A stretch of DNA of 18,289 nucleotides from Polynucleobacter sp. UBA2650 (GTDB lineage Bacteria; Pseudomonadota; Gammaproteobacteria; Burkholderiales; Burkholderiaceae): the NCBI GenBank assembly GCA_002359975.1, contig DENG01000075.1, positions 247 to 18,535 of the forward strand. Direction: 5' to 3'. The position numbers and the translations under genes are program-made. Below, one piece after another: positions 17,490-18,289 of the stretch. Positions within the stretch are counted from its first letter, which is position 1, and the number at the start of each line of letters is the position of its first letter. The notes beneath the pieces were generated by a model. That model ran no database searches, had not been told where the DNA came from, and saw only the letters and a program-made list of their open reading frames with translations.

Positions 17490-18289
17490 ATGTCACCAGG
17501 TTCCTCCCCTTCAAATCCGCGCACGCTACTAGAAGGGGCATTTGCGGCAGCATTGGCCGTAGCTGACCCTAAAAAGATAGTGCCTGAGTATTTGGCTAAA
17601 GTCTTTTCACACGGGAATGAGCCAAAAGGACGCTGCTTGGTGGTGGGCGCAGGAAAGGCCAGTGCGTCGATGGCTACCGCGCTTGAGACCTATGCCAAGC
17701 AATATTGGCCAGCGATTGCCCTTGATGGTGTGGTCCTCACCCGATATGGGCACGGATCACCGACAAGTCATATCAAAATTGTTGAGGCTGGGCATCCAGT
17801 TCCAGATCAGGCGGGCATGGATGGCGCAGCTGAGATATTGAAATTAGTTAATCAACTCAACCCCGGCGACATTCTTATTGCCCTTGTGTCTGGAGGAGGA
17901 TCAAGCCTTTTAACCTTGCCACAGACTGGCATCACGATTGCAGATATGCGGAAAACCACTGAAGCCCTTCTTCATAGCGGTGCACCAATTGAAGAAATGA
18001 ATGTGGTCCGCAAACATCTATCCGCTATCTTGGGGGGTAATTTAGCTCGGGCTGCTTTGGCACGTGGTGCCCGGGTTGAGGCCTTCTTAATTTCAGATGT
18101 CACGGGTGATGATCCGGCTGATATTGCTAGTGGCCCCTGTGCACCTGATTACTCAAGCTATATAGATGCCTTACAAATATTAGAAAAGTATGGATTAAAT
18201 GAGAGCAAGATACCTTCATCGGTCATCGATCATTTGCAAAAGGGCAAACGTGGAGAAATCCCGGAGACCCTCAAGCAAACCGATATCGA
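17490..18289 (+). CDS. Glycerate 2-kinase, type II (DUF4147/MOFRL family), 5' part
   Basis: The frame is open to the end of the window with no stop, so the 3' part is missing; 266 codons are visible. The protein resembles GckA/TtuD-type glycerate kinases, which phosphorylate D-glycerate at O-2 in glyoxylate/tartrate/hydroxypyruvate breakdown. N-terminal domain motifs: LVVGAGKASASMA (50-62, with the conserved Lys56), LVSGGGSSLL (132-141), EEMNVVRKHLSAI-GGNLA (168-187) and FLISDVTGDDPADIASGP (199-216). The motif usually written RKHLSxIKGG reads ILGG here, with Leu181 in place of Lys. The C-terminal MOFRL domain lies outside the window. ATG 17490 is the first start after an in-frame stop; its AGGG lies only 1 bp upstream, too close for a normal SD. 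The gene begins 10 bp after the ABC gene. Confidence 0.88.
   Translation, partial: MSPGSSPSNPRTLLEGAFAAALAVADPKKIVPEYLAKVFSHGNEPKGRCLVVGAGKASASMATALETYAKQYWPAIALDGVVLTRYGHGSPTSHIKIVEAGHPVPDQAGMDGAAEILKLVNQLNPGDILIALVSGGGSSLLTLPQTGITIADMRKTTEALLHSGAPIEEMNVVRKHLSAILGGNLARAALARGARVEAFLISDVTGDDPADIASGPCAPDYSSYIDALQILEKYGLNESKIPSSVIDHLQKGKRGEIPETLKQTDI

Noticed and set aside
1..18289. Search for mobile elements, CRISPR repeats, tRNA/rRNA genes, riboswitches, and defence or toxin modules
   Set aside because: No repeats flanking genes, no regularly spaced repeats, no RNA-gene signatures and no matching protein motifs were seen; the genes are ordinary core functions.

Overview
The window looks like chromosomal core DNA of a betaproteobacterium of the Burkholderiaceae, most likely Polynucleobacter or a close relative. 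This is inferred from the protein sequences, the moderate GC content (judged by eye) and the gene order ubiE / Tim44-like / ubiJ / ubiB / DUF502 / aspS / nudB; no database search was run. I see no insertion sequence, integrase, CRISPR array, rRNA, tRNA or plasmid function. Genes are tightly packed. The longest non-coding stretch is the roughly 120 bp divergent region 4304-4422, so no gap exceeds 300 bp.

Layout. (1) Plus strand, 1-1003: the 3' part of an MFS transporter, then ssb. (2) Minus strand, 4303 down to 1016: an apparent operon of ilvA (threonine ammonia-lyase), a PF06189-type 5'-nucleotidase and queF (preQ0 reductase). It converges on ssb with only 12 bp between the stop codons. (3) Plus strand, 4423-10378: a 1278-residue FAD / iron-sulfur oxidoreductase with an N-terminal DUF3683 region, a DUF971 protein starting directly after its stop codon, ubiE, and a Tim44-like membrane protein followed by a clear intrinsic terminator. 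(4) Plus strand, 10430-12627: ubiJ and ubiB, overlapping by 4 bp. (5) Plus strand, 12685 to the end: DUF502 membrane protein, aspS, nudB, an Atm1-type ABC exporter and the 5' part of a type II glycerate kinase.

How the genes fit together. ubiE, ubiJ and ubiB serve ubiquinone biosynthesis. The large dehydrogenase just upstream has the architecture of enzymes that oxidise a 2-hydroxyacid and pass electrons through Fe-S clusters, plausibly to quinone. DUF971 is also found as a domain of Fe-S carrier proteins (plant HCF101), and the Atm1-type exporter belongs to a family tied to Fe-S and thiol metabolism, so a respiratory / Fe-S theme runs through the right half. ilvA (isoleucine), nudB (folate), queF (queuosine), aspS (tRNA charging) and ssb (replication and repair) are housekeeping genes.

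I found no convincing new multi-gene system. The points most worth checking are the dehydrogenase-DUF971 pairing and the dehydrogenase's extra segments, the Tim44-like gene inside the ubi cluster, the terminator lying against the ubiJ start codon, the two dyads in the ilvA/dehydrogenase divergent region, and the non-discriminating AspRS signature.
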